Source: Pseudomonas tolaasii NCPPB 2192 (GTDB taxonomy: Bacteria > Pseudomonadota > Gammaproteobacteria > Pseudomonadales > Pseudomonadaceae). From it: DNA of 64,000 nt. The position numbers were made by a program, and so were the translations under genes. The stretch lies in the NCBI RefSeq assembly GCF_002813445.1, contig NZ_PHHD01000001.1, positions 3,968,001 to 4,032,000 of the forward strand, read 5' to 3'. Below are positions 50,121 through 59,213 of the stretch, in pieces (the stretch's first letter is position 1; every line of letters begins with the position of its first letter). Below the pieces are notes generated by a model that worked only from the letters and a program-made list of their open reading frames with translations, had not been told where the DNA came from and ran no database searches.

Positions 50121-50771
50121 ATGCCTGACACGCCGACTGCCATTGCCGACATCCGCCTGCTCAACAGCGGTTATTCCCGCGAAGCCCGCTCGCTGCTGTA
50201 CCAGGCTTACCGGCATGAGCCGACGTTTGCCTATATCTTCGAAGCCGAGCGGCCGGGTTACGAACAGCGTGTGCGCGCCACGGTGCGGGAACTGGTCAAG
50301 CAACACTTCTTTCAAAAACTGCCCGCCATCGGGTTGTTCGTCAACGACCGGCTGATCGGCATTGCCCTGATCGCGCCTCCGCAACGGCGCCTGGGCATCA
50401 CCGAAAGCTGGGCCTGGCAGATTCGCATGTGGCTGAGCACCGGCGTACGGGGTACCCGGCGCTATCTGGATTACCATCACGCCGTGCTGGCCTGCCTGCC
50501 CGGAGATTCAGTGCACGTACTGCCATTGTTGGGCATTCACCCGCAATTCCAGGGCAAGCATTACGGCGAGCAACTGCTGGAAGCGGTGCACAACTGGTGC
50601 GCGGAAGACCCGCATTCGTCCGGTGTGGTGCTCGATACGGGCAACTCGCGTTATCTGGAGTTCTACAAGCGTCAGGGCTACGAGGAAATCGGTGAAGTTG
50701 CAGTAGGACCGGTCCTGGAGCACGTGTTTTTTCATGCCAACCCCCAGGCGTTACAGGCTGCAACGGTTTGA
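50121..50771 (+). CDS. GNAT family N-acetyltransferase
   Basis: The 216-residue acetyltransferase has the acetyl-CoA binding motif A in LPLLGIHPQFQGKHYGEQLL and the terminal FYKRQGYEEIGE. The target is unknown. The start at 50121 has GGGAG about 9 nt upstream. It is conserved beside xthA, tamA and tamB. Confidence 0.9.
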   Translation: MPDTPTAIADIRLLNSGYSREARSLLYQAYRHEPTFAYIFEAERPGYEQRVRATVRELVKQHFFQKLPAIGLFVNDRLIGIALIAPPQRRLGITESWAWQIRMWLSTGVRGTRRYLDYHHAVLACLPGDSVHVLPLLGIHPQFQGKHYGEQLLEAVHNWCAEDPHSSGVVLDTGNSRYLEFYKRQGYEEIGEVAVGPVLEHVFFHANPQALQAATV

Positions 50772-50835
50772 GACAGAATTATTCAGACAATTCCGGGTTC
50801 AAAGAGTCTCCCAAGCTCGTGTAGCATCCGCGCCT

Positions 50836-52563
50836 ATGAAGTTTCCAGGAAGATTTACCAGCGGCTTGATTCTGCTGTTCACAAGCTGCGGCGCTTTGGC
50901 GCAAAGCGAATTGGACGTGCGCATCAAGCCCTCAAACGACGCGTTGAAAGCCAACATCGAAGGCTATATCGGCGGGGTAGGCGATCGTGATGAAGAAGCC
51001 TTGCTGCGGTTCAGCCGTGGCGCCGAGGAGCAGGCGCGCAAAGCCGCCCAGGCCTTGGGCTACTATCAGCCACTGATCAAAAGTGATGTGAAGGGCGGCA
51101 AGAACCCGCGCCTGATCCTCACCATCAACCCCGGCGAGCCGGTGCATTTGCGCGACGTGACCATTCGGGTCGATGGCCAGGCCGCAGACCTTAAATCCTT
51201 TCGTGTGCCTGGCGGTGACGACCTCAAGTCCGGCGCCGTGCTCAACCATGGCCATTACGAAGACGCCAAGCGGCTGATCCAGAACCAGGCCTCGCGTTAC
51301 GGTTTTTTCAGCGGGCGCTTTATCCGTCAAAAACTCTCGGTCGACCCGCAGGCGGGTGTGGCCGATATCGAACTTATCTACGACAGCGGTCCGCGTTACA
51401 CCATGGGCAAGGTCAGCTTCACCGGCGATACGCCGTTTGATGAAGACCTGCTGCAACGCATGGTGCCGTTCAAAAGCGGCACGCCGTACGACTCCGAACT
51501 GATCGCCGAACTTAACCAGAACCTGCAAGGCAGTGGCTTCTTCGAAGGCGTGCGTGTGGACGCCGCGCCCGCCGCGTCGGCCAACGACGTGATTCCGGTG
51601 GCGGTGCAACTGCAGACGCGCAAGCCACGCACCATGGGCCTGGGCCTGGGTTATTCCACCGACGTCGGCCCGCGCGGCAAAGCCAACTGGACGCGGCACT
51701 GGGTCAACCCCCTGGGCCACAGCTATGGCTGGGAAGCCGAACTGTCGGCGCCCCGGCAGAACGTCGGCCTGTGGTACGACATTCCGCTCGACCCGCCATT
51801 GACCGACAAACTGCGCTTCGCCGGCGGCTACCAGAACGAAGAACTGGCCAACAGCGACACACTGAGTAAGTTGCTCACCCTGGGCCCTGAGTGGCACAGC
51901 AAATTGCCCAGCGGCTGGACCCGCATCATCTCGCTCAAATACCAACGTGAAGAATACCGCGAGGGCAATGACTCAGGCCTGAGCAACCTGGTCATGCCGG
52001 GTATCAACTATTCCTACCTGCGCAGTGACAACCGTATCGACCCGCACAACGGCTACCGCCTGGCGTTCGATGCCAAGGTCGCCAAGGAAGGCCTGGGTTC
52101 CGACACCAACCTGCTTTATGGCACTGCCACCCTCAAGGGGTTGACGACGTTGTGGGACAACCACCGTTTCCTCGGCCGCGCCCAGTTCGGCGGCAGCGCC
52201 ACCAATGGTTACAAGTCGATACCGCCGTCACTGCGCTTCTTTGCCGGTGGCGACCAAAGCGTGCGTGGTTACGAGTACCAGACCCTGTCGCCCGAAAATG
52301 ATCGCGGCGACCGTATCGGCGGCCGCTACATGGTGGCGCTGAGCGCCGAGTACCAATATTCCATCACCGATAAATGGCGGATCGCGACCTTTATCGACCA
52401 GGGCAACTCCTTCAACAACCTCGACCTGCCGAGCCTGAAAACCGGCGTGGGCGTGGGTGTGCGTTGGGTATCGCCGGTCGGTCCGATTCGCCTCGATTTG
52501 GCCCATGCCCTGGAAGACCCGGGCGGCATTCGATTGCACTTTTCCATGGGGCCTGAGCTGTGA
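50836..52563 (+). CDS. tamA: Translocation and assembly module outer-membrane protein TamA
   Basis: A 575-residue Omp85-family protein. Its signal peptide is MKFPGRFTSGLILLFTSCGALA. Three POTRA domains span about 25-265. A 16-strand barrel follows, with the VRGY lid-lock motif (SVRGYEYQTLSPEND) and a C-terminal beta-signal ending in GPEL. With TamB it inserts certain outer-membrane proteins and supports lipid transport. The start at 50836 is chosen by the signal peptide. Its stop overlaps the tamB start (TGATG). Confidence 0.95.
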   Translation: MKFPGRFTSGLILLFTSCGALAQSELDVRIKPSNDALKANIEGYIGGVGDRDEEALLRFSRGAEEQARKAAQALGYYQPLIKSDVKGGKNPRLILTINPGEPVHLRDVTIRVDGQAADLKSFRVPGGDDLKSGAVLNHGHYEDAKRLIQNQASRYGFFSGRFIRQKLSVDPQAGVADIELIYDSGPRYTMGKVSFTGDTPFDEDLLQRMVPFKSGTPYDSELIAELNQNLQGSGFFEGVRVDAAPAASANDVIPVAVQLQTRKPRTMGLGLGYSTDVGPRGKANWTRHWVNPLGHSYGWEAELSAPRQNVGLWYDIPLDPPLTDKLRFAGGYQNEELANSDTLSKLLTLGPEWHSKLPSGWTRIISLKYQREEYREGNDSGLSNLVMPGINYSYLRSDNRIDPHNGYRLAFDAKVAKEGLGSDTNLLYGTATLKGLTTLWDNHRFLGRAQFGGSATNGYKSIPPSLRFFAGGDQSVRGYEYQTLSPENDRGDRIGGRYMVALSAEYQYSITDKWRIATFIDQGNSFNNLDLPSLKTGVGVGVRWVSPVGPIRLDLAHALEDPGGIRLHFSMGPEL

Positions 52564-55500
52564 TGCGTGGTTTGAAAATAGCAGGGCTGGCCGTGGTGGC
52601 AGCCCTGGCCTTGATAGTGCTGGCGCTGTGGACGGTGCTCGGCACTCAGGCGGGCAGCCGCTGGGCGTTAGGTCAGGTGCCGGGTTTGACCGTAGAGAAT
52701 TTCCAGGGCCACCTGGGTGGCCAATGGCGTGCTGACCATTTGCTCTGGCAGCAAGATGCCAGCCGGGTCGAACTCGGCACGCCGACGTTTGATTGGTCGC
52801 CCGCGTGCCTGCTGCGCATGACGCTGTGCATCAATCAGCTGGACGTGGAACAGGTCAGCCTGCAATTTCCACCGGGCGCCGATGAAAGCAGCGGGCCGAT
52901 TCAGTTGCCCGACTTGAAACTGCCGGTGGCCATCCAGTTGGGCGACGTTCGCGTCGGCCGCCTGCTGTTTAATGGCAGCGAAGAGCTCAAGGGCCTTCAA
53001 CTGGCGGCGCACTGGACGGCTGCCGGCCTGCAGATTGACGCGGTGCACCTGCAACGTGACGGCCTGGTGCTCGACCTCAACGGCCTGTTGCAACCTCACG
53101 GCGACTGGCCGCTCAACGCCACCGGCGACCTGAGCCTGCCCTACGCGCCCGGCGGAGCGCCGTGGAAGCTGGCGCTCAAGGTTGACGGTGATCTGCTCAA
53201 GACCCTCAAACTGGATGCCGACAGCAGCGGCTACCTGCCTGCCAAGCTCAGCGGCGAGTTGCAACCGCTGGTGGAAAACCTGCCCGCGCAGTTGCACATC
53301 ACCGCTGACAGCTTCAAACCCAGCGCCGATCTGCCCGACACCTTGCAACTCAACGGCCTGGACCTTACCGCCAAAGGCGACCTGAAAAATGGTTACCAAT
53401 TGCTGGGCAAAGCGGTACTGCCTGCGGAAAAAGGCCCGGTGGACTTGTTGCTGCAAGGCAGGGTCGACGCCAAAGGCGCGCAAATCGCCGGCCTGGACCT
53501 GAATGCCGGTGACCAGCAAAGCCTCAAGCTCAGTGCCAACCTGGATTGGCAGCAAGGCTTCAGCGCCGATGCGAAAATCGCCTGGCTGGATTTCCCCTGG
53601 CACCGCCTCTACCCATTGATCGACGAACCGCAAGTCACCTTGCGCACCTTCAATGGCGAGATTTCCTACAAAGATGGCAATTACCTCGGCAACCTGAATG
53701 CCGACCTCGATGGCCCGGCCGGCAAGTTCAATGTGGTCACGCCGTTCAGTGGCGACCTCAAGCAAGTCTTCCTGCCCGAGCTGAAATTGACCGCCGGCCA
53801 AGGCAAGGCCGAGGGCCATTTGAATGTGCAGTTCGCCGACGGCATTGCCTGGGACACGGCGCTGGATCTATCGGCGCTGAACCCGGCGTACTGGGTGGCG
53901 GAGTTGCCGGGTACATTGGCCGGGCCGTTGCGCAGCAAAGGCGGGTTCAAGAACGAGCAGCTCAAGCTGAACGCCGACCTCGACCTCAAGGGCCGCTTGC
54001 GCGGCCAAACCGCAGTGCTTGCGGCCAAGGCCGAAGGCGCGGGTGAGCAATGGACCCTCGCCAACCTGGATATCCGCCTGGGCGATAACCGCATCAATGG
54101 CAGTGGCAGCCTGCAACAGCGGCTGGCCGGGCAAATCGATATCAAACTCGCGCGTCTGGCCCAGCTGTGGCCGCAGTTGCGTGGGCAAATCAATGGGCGT
54201 GTCGATGTGGCCGGCAGCCTGAAAGCGCCCCAGGGCAAGCTCGATCTCAAAGGTCAACAACTGGCCTTCGCCGATAATCAGCTGCAAAACCTGACCCTCG
54301 ACGCGACGCTCGACAACGCCCAGCGCGCCAAGATCGACTTCAAGGGCAGTGGCATTCAGGCCGGTGAGACCCAGGTTGGCACGCTGACCGCCAGCGCCCA
54401 GGGCGATATCAAGAGCCAAAAGGTCCAGCTCGACCTTACCGGGCCTCTGGTCAAGCTCGCCCTGGCGCTGGACGGCAACCTCGACAAGGGCAACTGGCGC
54501 GGCCGCCTGGCCAGCGGTGACGTGCAGGCCGGCGGCCAGGACTGGAAGCTGCAAGCCCCGGCGAAGATCGAACGGCTGACTGACGGCAAGCTGACTTTTG
54601 CTGCGCATTGCTGGGTCTCCGGCCCGGCCAGCCTGTGTGGTGAAGACCAACGCCTGATGCCCGAGCCCAAGCTGCGTTACCACCTCAAGCAATTCCCCAT
54701 CGACAGCCTGGCAGCGTTTTTGCCCAAGGATTTCGCCTGGCAAGGCAAGCTCAACGCCGACGTGCAGCTCGACCTGCCGAACAGTGGCCCCAAAGGCGTG
54801 ATTGCGGTAGACGCCAGCGGTGGCACCTTGCGCGTGAAAGACAAAACCCAGTGGGTGGACTTCCCCTACGACACCCTGAAACTGGACACTACGCTCAACC
54901 CCAGGCGCATCGACACCCAGCTCAACTTCCGTGGCGGCAAGCTCGGCGAGTTGCTGGTGCAGGCACAGATCAACCCGCTGCCGAAAAACAAGCCGATCAC
55001 CGGTAATTTCACCCTCAACGGTCTCGATCTCGCCGTCGCGCGGCCATTCGTGCCGATGGTGGAAAAACTCACCGGCAAACTTAACGGCAGCGGTCGCATA
55101 TCCGGCGGGTTGCTGGCGCCGCAGGTCAACGGCAACGTGAACCTGGTGGACGGCGAAGTCTCCGGGCCGGAACTGCCGGTCAGCCTTGAAGGCTTGAATG
55201 TGCAGGCGTTGATCGCCGGCGAAAGCGTGCAGCTCAATGGCGCGTGGCGCAGCGGCAAGGCGGGGCAGGGCAGCCTCAAGGGGCAAATCGACTGGGGCCA
55301 GGCGCTGGTGGTGGATTTGAGCCTGCAAGGCTCGCAATTGCCGGTCACGGTGGAGCCTTACGCCGTGCTGGAAGTGGCGCCGGACCTGAAGATCAGCCTT
55401 AAAAACGACAAGCTCGCGATTGCCGGCAAAGTGCAAATCCCGCGTGGCGAGATCACCGTGCGCGAACTGCCGCCGTCAACGGTCAAGGTGTCGGATGACA

Positions 55501-56234
55501 CCGTGATCGTCGGCAGCCAGACCGAAGAGGGCAAACCGCCGATGGCCATGGCCATGGACATCGACGTGGTGGTGGGCGAAGACAAACTCAGCTTCTCGGG
55601 CTTTGGCCTGACGGCCAAGGTGCAGGGCCACGTGCATATCGGCGACAACATGGACACCCGTGGCGAACTGTGGCTCAACGACGGTCGTTACCGCGCCTAC
55701 GGCCAGCGGCTCGACGTGCGCCGTGCGCGCCTGCTGTTCGCCGGGCCGCTCGACCAGCCGTACCTGGACATCGAAGCCATCCGCAAGACCGACGACGTGA
55801 CGGCCGGCATCCGCCTGAGCGGCAGCGCCGAGCAGCCGACCACGCAGATCTTCTCGGAGCCGGCGATGAGCCAGGAGCAGGCGCTGTCTTACCTGGTGCT
55901 GGGGCGTCCGCTGAGTACCACCGGCGAAGACAACAACATGCTCGCTCAGGCGGCGCTGGGGCTTGGCCTGATGGGCAGCGCCGGGGTGACGTCGGACATT
56001 GCCAACAAGCTGGGCATCCAGGACTTCGACCTCGACACCCAGGGCAGCGGCAACAACACCGCCGTGGTGGCCAGTGGCAAGATCACCGAGAAACTCAGCC
56101 TGCGTTACGGGGTGGGGGTGTTCGAACCGGCCAACACCATCGCGTTGCGCTACCTGTTGAGCAAGAAGGTGTATCTGGAAGTGGCGAGCGGCGTGGCCAG
56201 TTCGCTGGATATTTTCTACAAGCGGGATTTTTAA
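52563..56234 (+). CDS. tamB: Translocation and assembly module inner-membrane protein TamB (AsmA-like)
   Basis: The 1223-residue protein has one N-terminal membrane helix (LKIAGLAVVAALALIVLALW). A very long beta-taco groove of repeated amphipathic strands follows, then the C-terminal DUF490 domain that docks with TamA (LWLNDGRYRAYGQRLDVRRARL to the end KRDF). It spans the periplasm and is implicated in phospholipid transfer to the outer membrane. ATG at 52563 overlaps the tamA stop by 1 bp. Copies of its final codons recur three times in the downstream repeat array. Confidence 0.95.
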   Translation: MRGLKIAGLAVVAALALIVLALWTVLGTQAGSRWALGQVPGLTVENFQGHLGGQWRADHLLWQQDASRVELGTPTFDWSPACLLRMTLCINQLDVEQVSLQFPPGADESSGPIQLPDLKLPVAIQLGDVRVGRLLFNGSEELKGLQLAAHWTAAGLQIDAVHLQRDGLVLDLNGLLQPHGDWPLNATGDLSLPYAPGGAPWKLALKVDGDLLKTLKLDADSSGYLPAKLSGELQPLVENLPAQLHITADSFKPSADLPDTLQLNGLDLTAKGDLKNGYQLLGKAVLPAEKGPVDLLLQGRVDAKGAQIAGLDLNAGDQQSLKLSANLDWQQGFSADAKIAWLDFPWHRLYPLIDEPQVTLRTFNGEISYKDGNYLGNLNADLDGPAGKFNVVTPFSGDLKQVFLPELKLTAGQGKAEGHLNVQFADGIAWDTALDLSALNPAYWVAELPGTLAGPLRSKGGFKNEQLKLNADLDLKGRLRGQTAVLAAKAEGAGEQWTLANLDIRLGDNRINGSGSLQQRLAGQIDIKLARLAQLWPQLRGQINGRVDVAGSLKAPQGKLDLKGQQLAFADNQLQNLTLDATLDNAQRAKIDFKGSGIQAGETQVGTLTASAQGDIKSQKVQLDLTGPLVKLALALDGNLDKGNWRGRLASGDVQAGGQDWKLQAPAKIERLTDGKLTFAAHCWVSGPASLCGEDQRLMPEPKLRYHLKQFPIDSLAAFLPKDFAWQGKLNADVQLDLPNSGPKGVIAVDASGGTLRVKDKTQWVDFPYDTLKLDTTLNPRRIDTQLNFRGGKLGELLVQAQINPLPKNKPITGNFTLNGLDLAVARPFVPMVEKLTGKLNGSGRISGGLLAPQVNGNVNLVDGEVSGPELPVSLEGLNVQALIAGESVQLNGAWRSGKAGQGSLKGQIDWGQALVVDLSLQGSQLPVTVEPYAVLEVAPDLKISLKNDKLAIAGKVQIPRGEITVRELPPSTVKVSDDTVIVGSQTEEGKPPMAMAMDIDVVVGEDKLSFSGFGLTAKVQGHVHIGDNMDTRGELWLNDGRYRAYGQRLDVRRARLLFAGPLDQPYLDIEAIRKTDDVTAGIRLSGSAEQPTTQIFSEPAMSQEQALSYLVLGRPLSTTGEDNNMLAQAALGLGLMGSAGVTSDIANKLGIQDFDLDTQGSGNNTAVVASGKITEKLSLRYGVGVFEPANTIALRYLLSKKVYLEVASGVASSLDIFYKRDF

Positions 56235-57171
56235 AGCCGGTACACGCTTGATTGTTCCCACGCTCTGCGTGGGAATACAGCCCGTGGCGCTCCGCGTCGC
56301 ATGCACAAGGCTTGAAACCTGCGGGGCTGGCGGGACGCGGAGCGTCCCGGGCGGCATTCCCACGCAGAGCGTGGGAACGATCAACCGCTATCGCAGGCAA
56401 GTCGAATCGTCGCACCGCAGCTCCCACAGTTGTTATGTACCCAGCCACTGGTCGCGGAAATTGATTGTTCCCACGCTCTGCGTGGGAACACAGCCCGTGA
56501 CGCTCCGCGTCGCATGCACAAGGCTTGAAACCTGCGGAGCTGGCGGGACGCAGAGCGTCCCAGGCGGCATTCCCATGCAGAGCGTGGGAACGATCAAACA
56601 AGCGGGATTTTTAAAGCCGGTACACGGTTGATTGTTCCCACGCTCTGCGTGGGAATACAGCCCGTGACGCTCCGCGTCGCATACACAAGGCTTGAAACCT
56701 GCGGGGCTGGCGGGACGCGGAGCGTCCCAGGCGGCATTCCCACGCAGAGCGTGGGAACGATCAAACAAGCGGGATTTTTAAAGCCGGTACACGGTTGATT
56801 GTTCCCACGCTCTGCGTGGGAATACAGCCCGTGACGCTCCGCGTCGCATACACAAGGCTTGAAACCTGCGGGGCTGGCGGGACGCGGAGCGTCCCAGGCG
56901 GCGTTCCCACGCAGAGCGTGGGAACGATCAATATTTTCTACAAGCGGGATTTTTAAAGCCGGTACACGCTTGATTGTTCCCACGCTCTGCGTGGGAATAC
57001 AGCCCGTGGCGCTCCGCGTCGCATGCACAAGGCTTGAAACCTGCGGGGCTGGCGGGACGCGGAGCGTCCCGGGCGGCATTACCACGCAGAGCGTGGGAAC
57101 GATCAAAAGACCGTAATCGCAGGCAAACCTGCTCCCACAGTTGTTAGGTGCCCGGCCACTCGTCGCGGAAA
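56221..57171. repeat. Tandem REPIN array carrying copies of the tamB 3' end
   Basis: Five copies of a 134-bp element lie at 56251-56384, 56464-56597, 56631-56764, 56798-56931 and 56973-57106. Each has outer palindromes TTCCCACGC-TCT-GCGTGGGAA and its mirror, and inner GACGCTCCGCGTC/GACGCGGAGCGTC. A 30-bp segment containing the last tamB codons and stop (56221-56250) is repeated at 56601, 56768 and 56943 before copies 3, 4 and 5. Two degenerate REP tails with a shared downstream flank (56385-56461 and 57107-57171) frame the array. It is non-coding. Confidence 0.92.
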
Positions 57172-57195
57172 TAGCAAGCAAGCTAATAATTCCAT

Positions 57196-57250
57196 TTGAC
57201 ATTCGCTGCCTAAGCAGTAACATCCTGTCATACATTCACTGCTTAGGCAG
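57196..57250 (+). promoter_or_regulatory. Promoter and twin operators of the MarR-emr operon
   Basis: TTGACA (57196-57201), 16-bp spacer, TAACAT (57218-57223). Operator 1 CTGCCTAAGCAG (57206-57217) fills the spacer. Operator 2 CTGCTTAGGCAG (57239-57250), its exact reverse complement, lies in the leader. MarR binding to either would block transcription, giving autoregulation. Confidence 0.75.
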
Positions 57251-57267
57251 TAATAAGGTGACTTCCG

Positions 57268-57744
57268 ATGACCCACTTCACCCCCGACAGCTTTCGCAAC
57301 TGCCACCTCGGCCTGCTGCTCGGCCGCGCTGCGCTGCTCAAGGACCGCATCATCGACACCCACATGGAGCCGCACGGCGTCACCGCCGCGCAGTTCAAGG
57401 TGTTGATCATCATTGCCCAGTTCGATGTCGATACGCCTGCCGAGCTGTGCCGCAACCTGTCCCTGGACAGCGGTTCCATGACCCGCATGCTCGATCGTCT
57501 GGAGCAAAAGGGGTTGCTGGCGCGTCAGCGTTCCGAGCAAGACCGGCGCCAGGTGCGGCTGGTGTTGACCGAAGACGGCCAGCGCCTGGCGGACATGCTG
57601 CCGCACATTGGCGCGCAGTCGTTGAACGAGCTGACGGGGGCGCTCGCGCCCGGCGAGTTGCAAGACCTGGAGCGCATCCTCACGAAAATTCTGGTAGCTG
57701 CCGGTGACGCCATCGTCATCCAGCGGGTAGTAGGTAACAAATGA
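57268..57744 (+). CDS. MarR-family repressor of the efflux operon
   Basis: The 158-residue winged-helix repressor has recognition region PAELCRNLSLDSGSMTRMLDRLEQKGLL and the wing RQRSEQDRRQVRLVLTEDG. EmrR/MprA-like by context, since it is the first gene of an EmrAB-type operon. AAGGTGA lies 7 nt before the ATG. It overlaps the next gene by 4 bp. It probably releases DNA when an amphipathic compound binds. Confidence 0.93.
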   Translation: MTHFTPDSFRNCHLGLLLGRAALLKDRIIDTHMEPHGVTAAQFKVLIIIAQFDVDTPAELCRNLSLDSGSMTRMLDRLEQKGLLARQRSEQDRRQVRLVLTEDGQRLADMLPHIGAQSLNELTGALAPGELQDLERILTKILVAAGDAIVIQRVVGNK

Positions 57745-59198
57745 ACACTCGCGCATTGAGCCTGGTGCTGGTAGCGATGACGCTGGCCGGTTGCGCCAAC
57801 TACAGTGGCCTGGACACCCAAGGCAAACGCCTCGACGCCAATACCTTGCAAACCGGCAAGTCCTTGAGCGGTGTGACCCTCTCGAACGCCGCCTGGCCAA
57901 CTGCCGATTGGTGGAAAAGCCTGGGCGACCCGCAGCTGGACGGCCTGATCGCCGAAGCCCTGCAAAACAGCCCGGACATGCAAGTCGCCAGCGCTCGCGC
58001 CCATCAGGCCGAAGCCGCTGCCTATGCCGCCAACGCCGCTCGCCTGCCGACCCTGGATGCCAGCGCCGGTGTAACCCGCTCGCGCCTGGCCAAGGATCAG
58101 GACCCGCGTGGCGAAGGCGATGCCTACGCCACCGTGCGTAACATCGGCGCCAGTTTCAATTACAACTTCGACCTCTGGGGTGGCCAGCGCGCCGCCTGGG
58201 AAGCCGCGTTGGGCGAAGCCCGCGCCGCCGAAATCGACCGGCAGGCTGCGCGCCTGACCCTGGCCGCCAACGTCGCCAAGGCCTACAGCGACCTGGGCCA
58301 GGCCCATATCGTGCGCGACCTGGCCAATGACGACCTCAAACGCACCCGCCAGATGCTCGACCTGAGCAAGCGTCGCCTGAACTCGGGCATCGACAGCGAA
58401 TACCAGTACCAGCAAACCGAAAGCCTGGAAGCCAGCTCGCAGTCGCAGTTGATCGATGCGGAGAAACAACTGCAGAGTGCGAAAATCGCCCTGGCCGTAT
58501 TGCTCGGCAAAGGCCCGGACCGTGGCAGTGAACTGGTGCGCCCGAACGTGTTGAAACCCGGAGCGGTTGCGGTGCCGTCGGTGCTGCCCGCCGAACTGCT
58601 GGGCCGTCGCCCGGACCTGATCGCCGCCCGATGGCGTGTGGAGGCCGCGAGTAAAAATGTGGCCGCGAGCAAAACCCGCTTCTACCCCAACCTCAACCTG
58701 AGCGCGAGCGCCGGGGCCGAGTCGTTGCTGGGTGACGCGATGTTCGGGTCGGCCAGCCGTTTCTTCAGTATTGCGCCGACCCTCTCATTGCCGATCTTCG
58801 ACGGTGGCCGCCTGCGTGCCGACCTCGATGCCCGCGACGCCGATTACGACCTGGCCGTGGCCCAGTACAACAAAACCCTGGTGCAAGCCCTGGGTGATAT
58901 CGGTAACAGCCTGGTGCAGTTGCGCGAAACCGGGCGCCAGATTCAGGCGCAGCAACACGCCGCAGACATTGCGCAGCAGTCCTACGACACCGGTGTGCAG
59001 CGTTACAGCTCAGGTATCGGCAACTACCTGGATGTGCTCAGCATCGAGCAGCAACTGCTGCAGGCCCAGCGTCAGCTGGCGACGCTGAATGCCGCGCAGA
59101 TCGATCTGTCGATTCAATTGATGCAAGCCCTGGGTGGCGGCTTTAACGCCGATAACGTGGCAGCGACCACGACCAGCCCCGCCACCCGTACGGAATAA
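57741..59198 (+). CDS. Outer-membrane efflux lipoprotein (NodT/OprM family)
   Basis: The 485-residue TolC-like channel has a lipoprotein signal MTLAGC (Cys18). Two OEP repeats are visible, with the family motifs LGDPQLDGLIAEALQNSPD and RRPDLIAARWRVEAASKNVAASK. It is the outer-membrane exit for the EmrAB-like pump that follows. Translationally coupled to marR. The C-terminus ends in an Ala/Thr-rich tail. Confidence 0.93.
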   Translation: MNTRALSLVLVAMTLAGCANYSGLDTQGKRLDANTLQTGKSLSGVTLSNAAWPTADWWKSLGDPQLDGLIAEALQNSPDMQVASARAHQAEAAAYAANAARLPTLDASAGVTRSRLAKDQDPRGEGDAYATVRNIGASFNYNFDLWGGQRAAWEAALGEARAAEIDRQAARLTLAANVAKAYSDLGQAHIVRDLANDDLKRTRQMLDLSKRRLNSGIDSEYQYQQTESLEASSQSQLIDAEKQLQSAKIALAVLLGKGPDRGSELVRPNVLKPGAVAVPSVLPAELLGRRPDLIAARWRVEAASKNVAASKTRFYPNLNLSASAGAESLLGDAMFGSASRFFSIAPTLSLPIFDGGRLRADLDARDADYDLAVAQYNKTLVQALGDIGNSLVQLRETGRQIQAQQHAADIAQQSYDTGVQRYSSGIGNYLDVLSIEQQLLQAQRQLATLNAAQIDLSIQLMQALGGGFNADNVAATTTSPATRTE

Positions 59199-59213
59199 TT
59201 TGAGGTATTTGTC

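Noticed and set aside
56221..57171. CRISPR-like repeated array
   Set aside because: Units are 134-bp palindromes with near-identical intervening sequence copied from tamB. There are no unique spacers and no cas genes.
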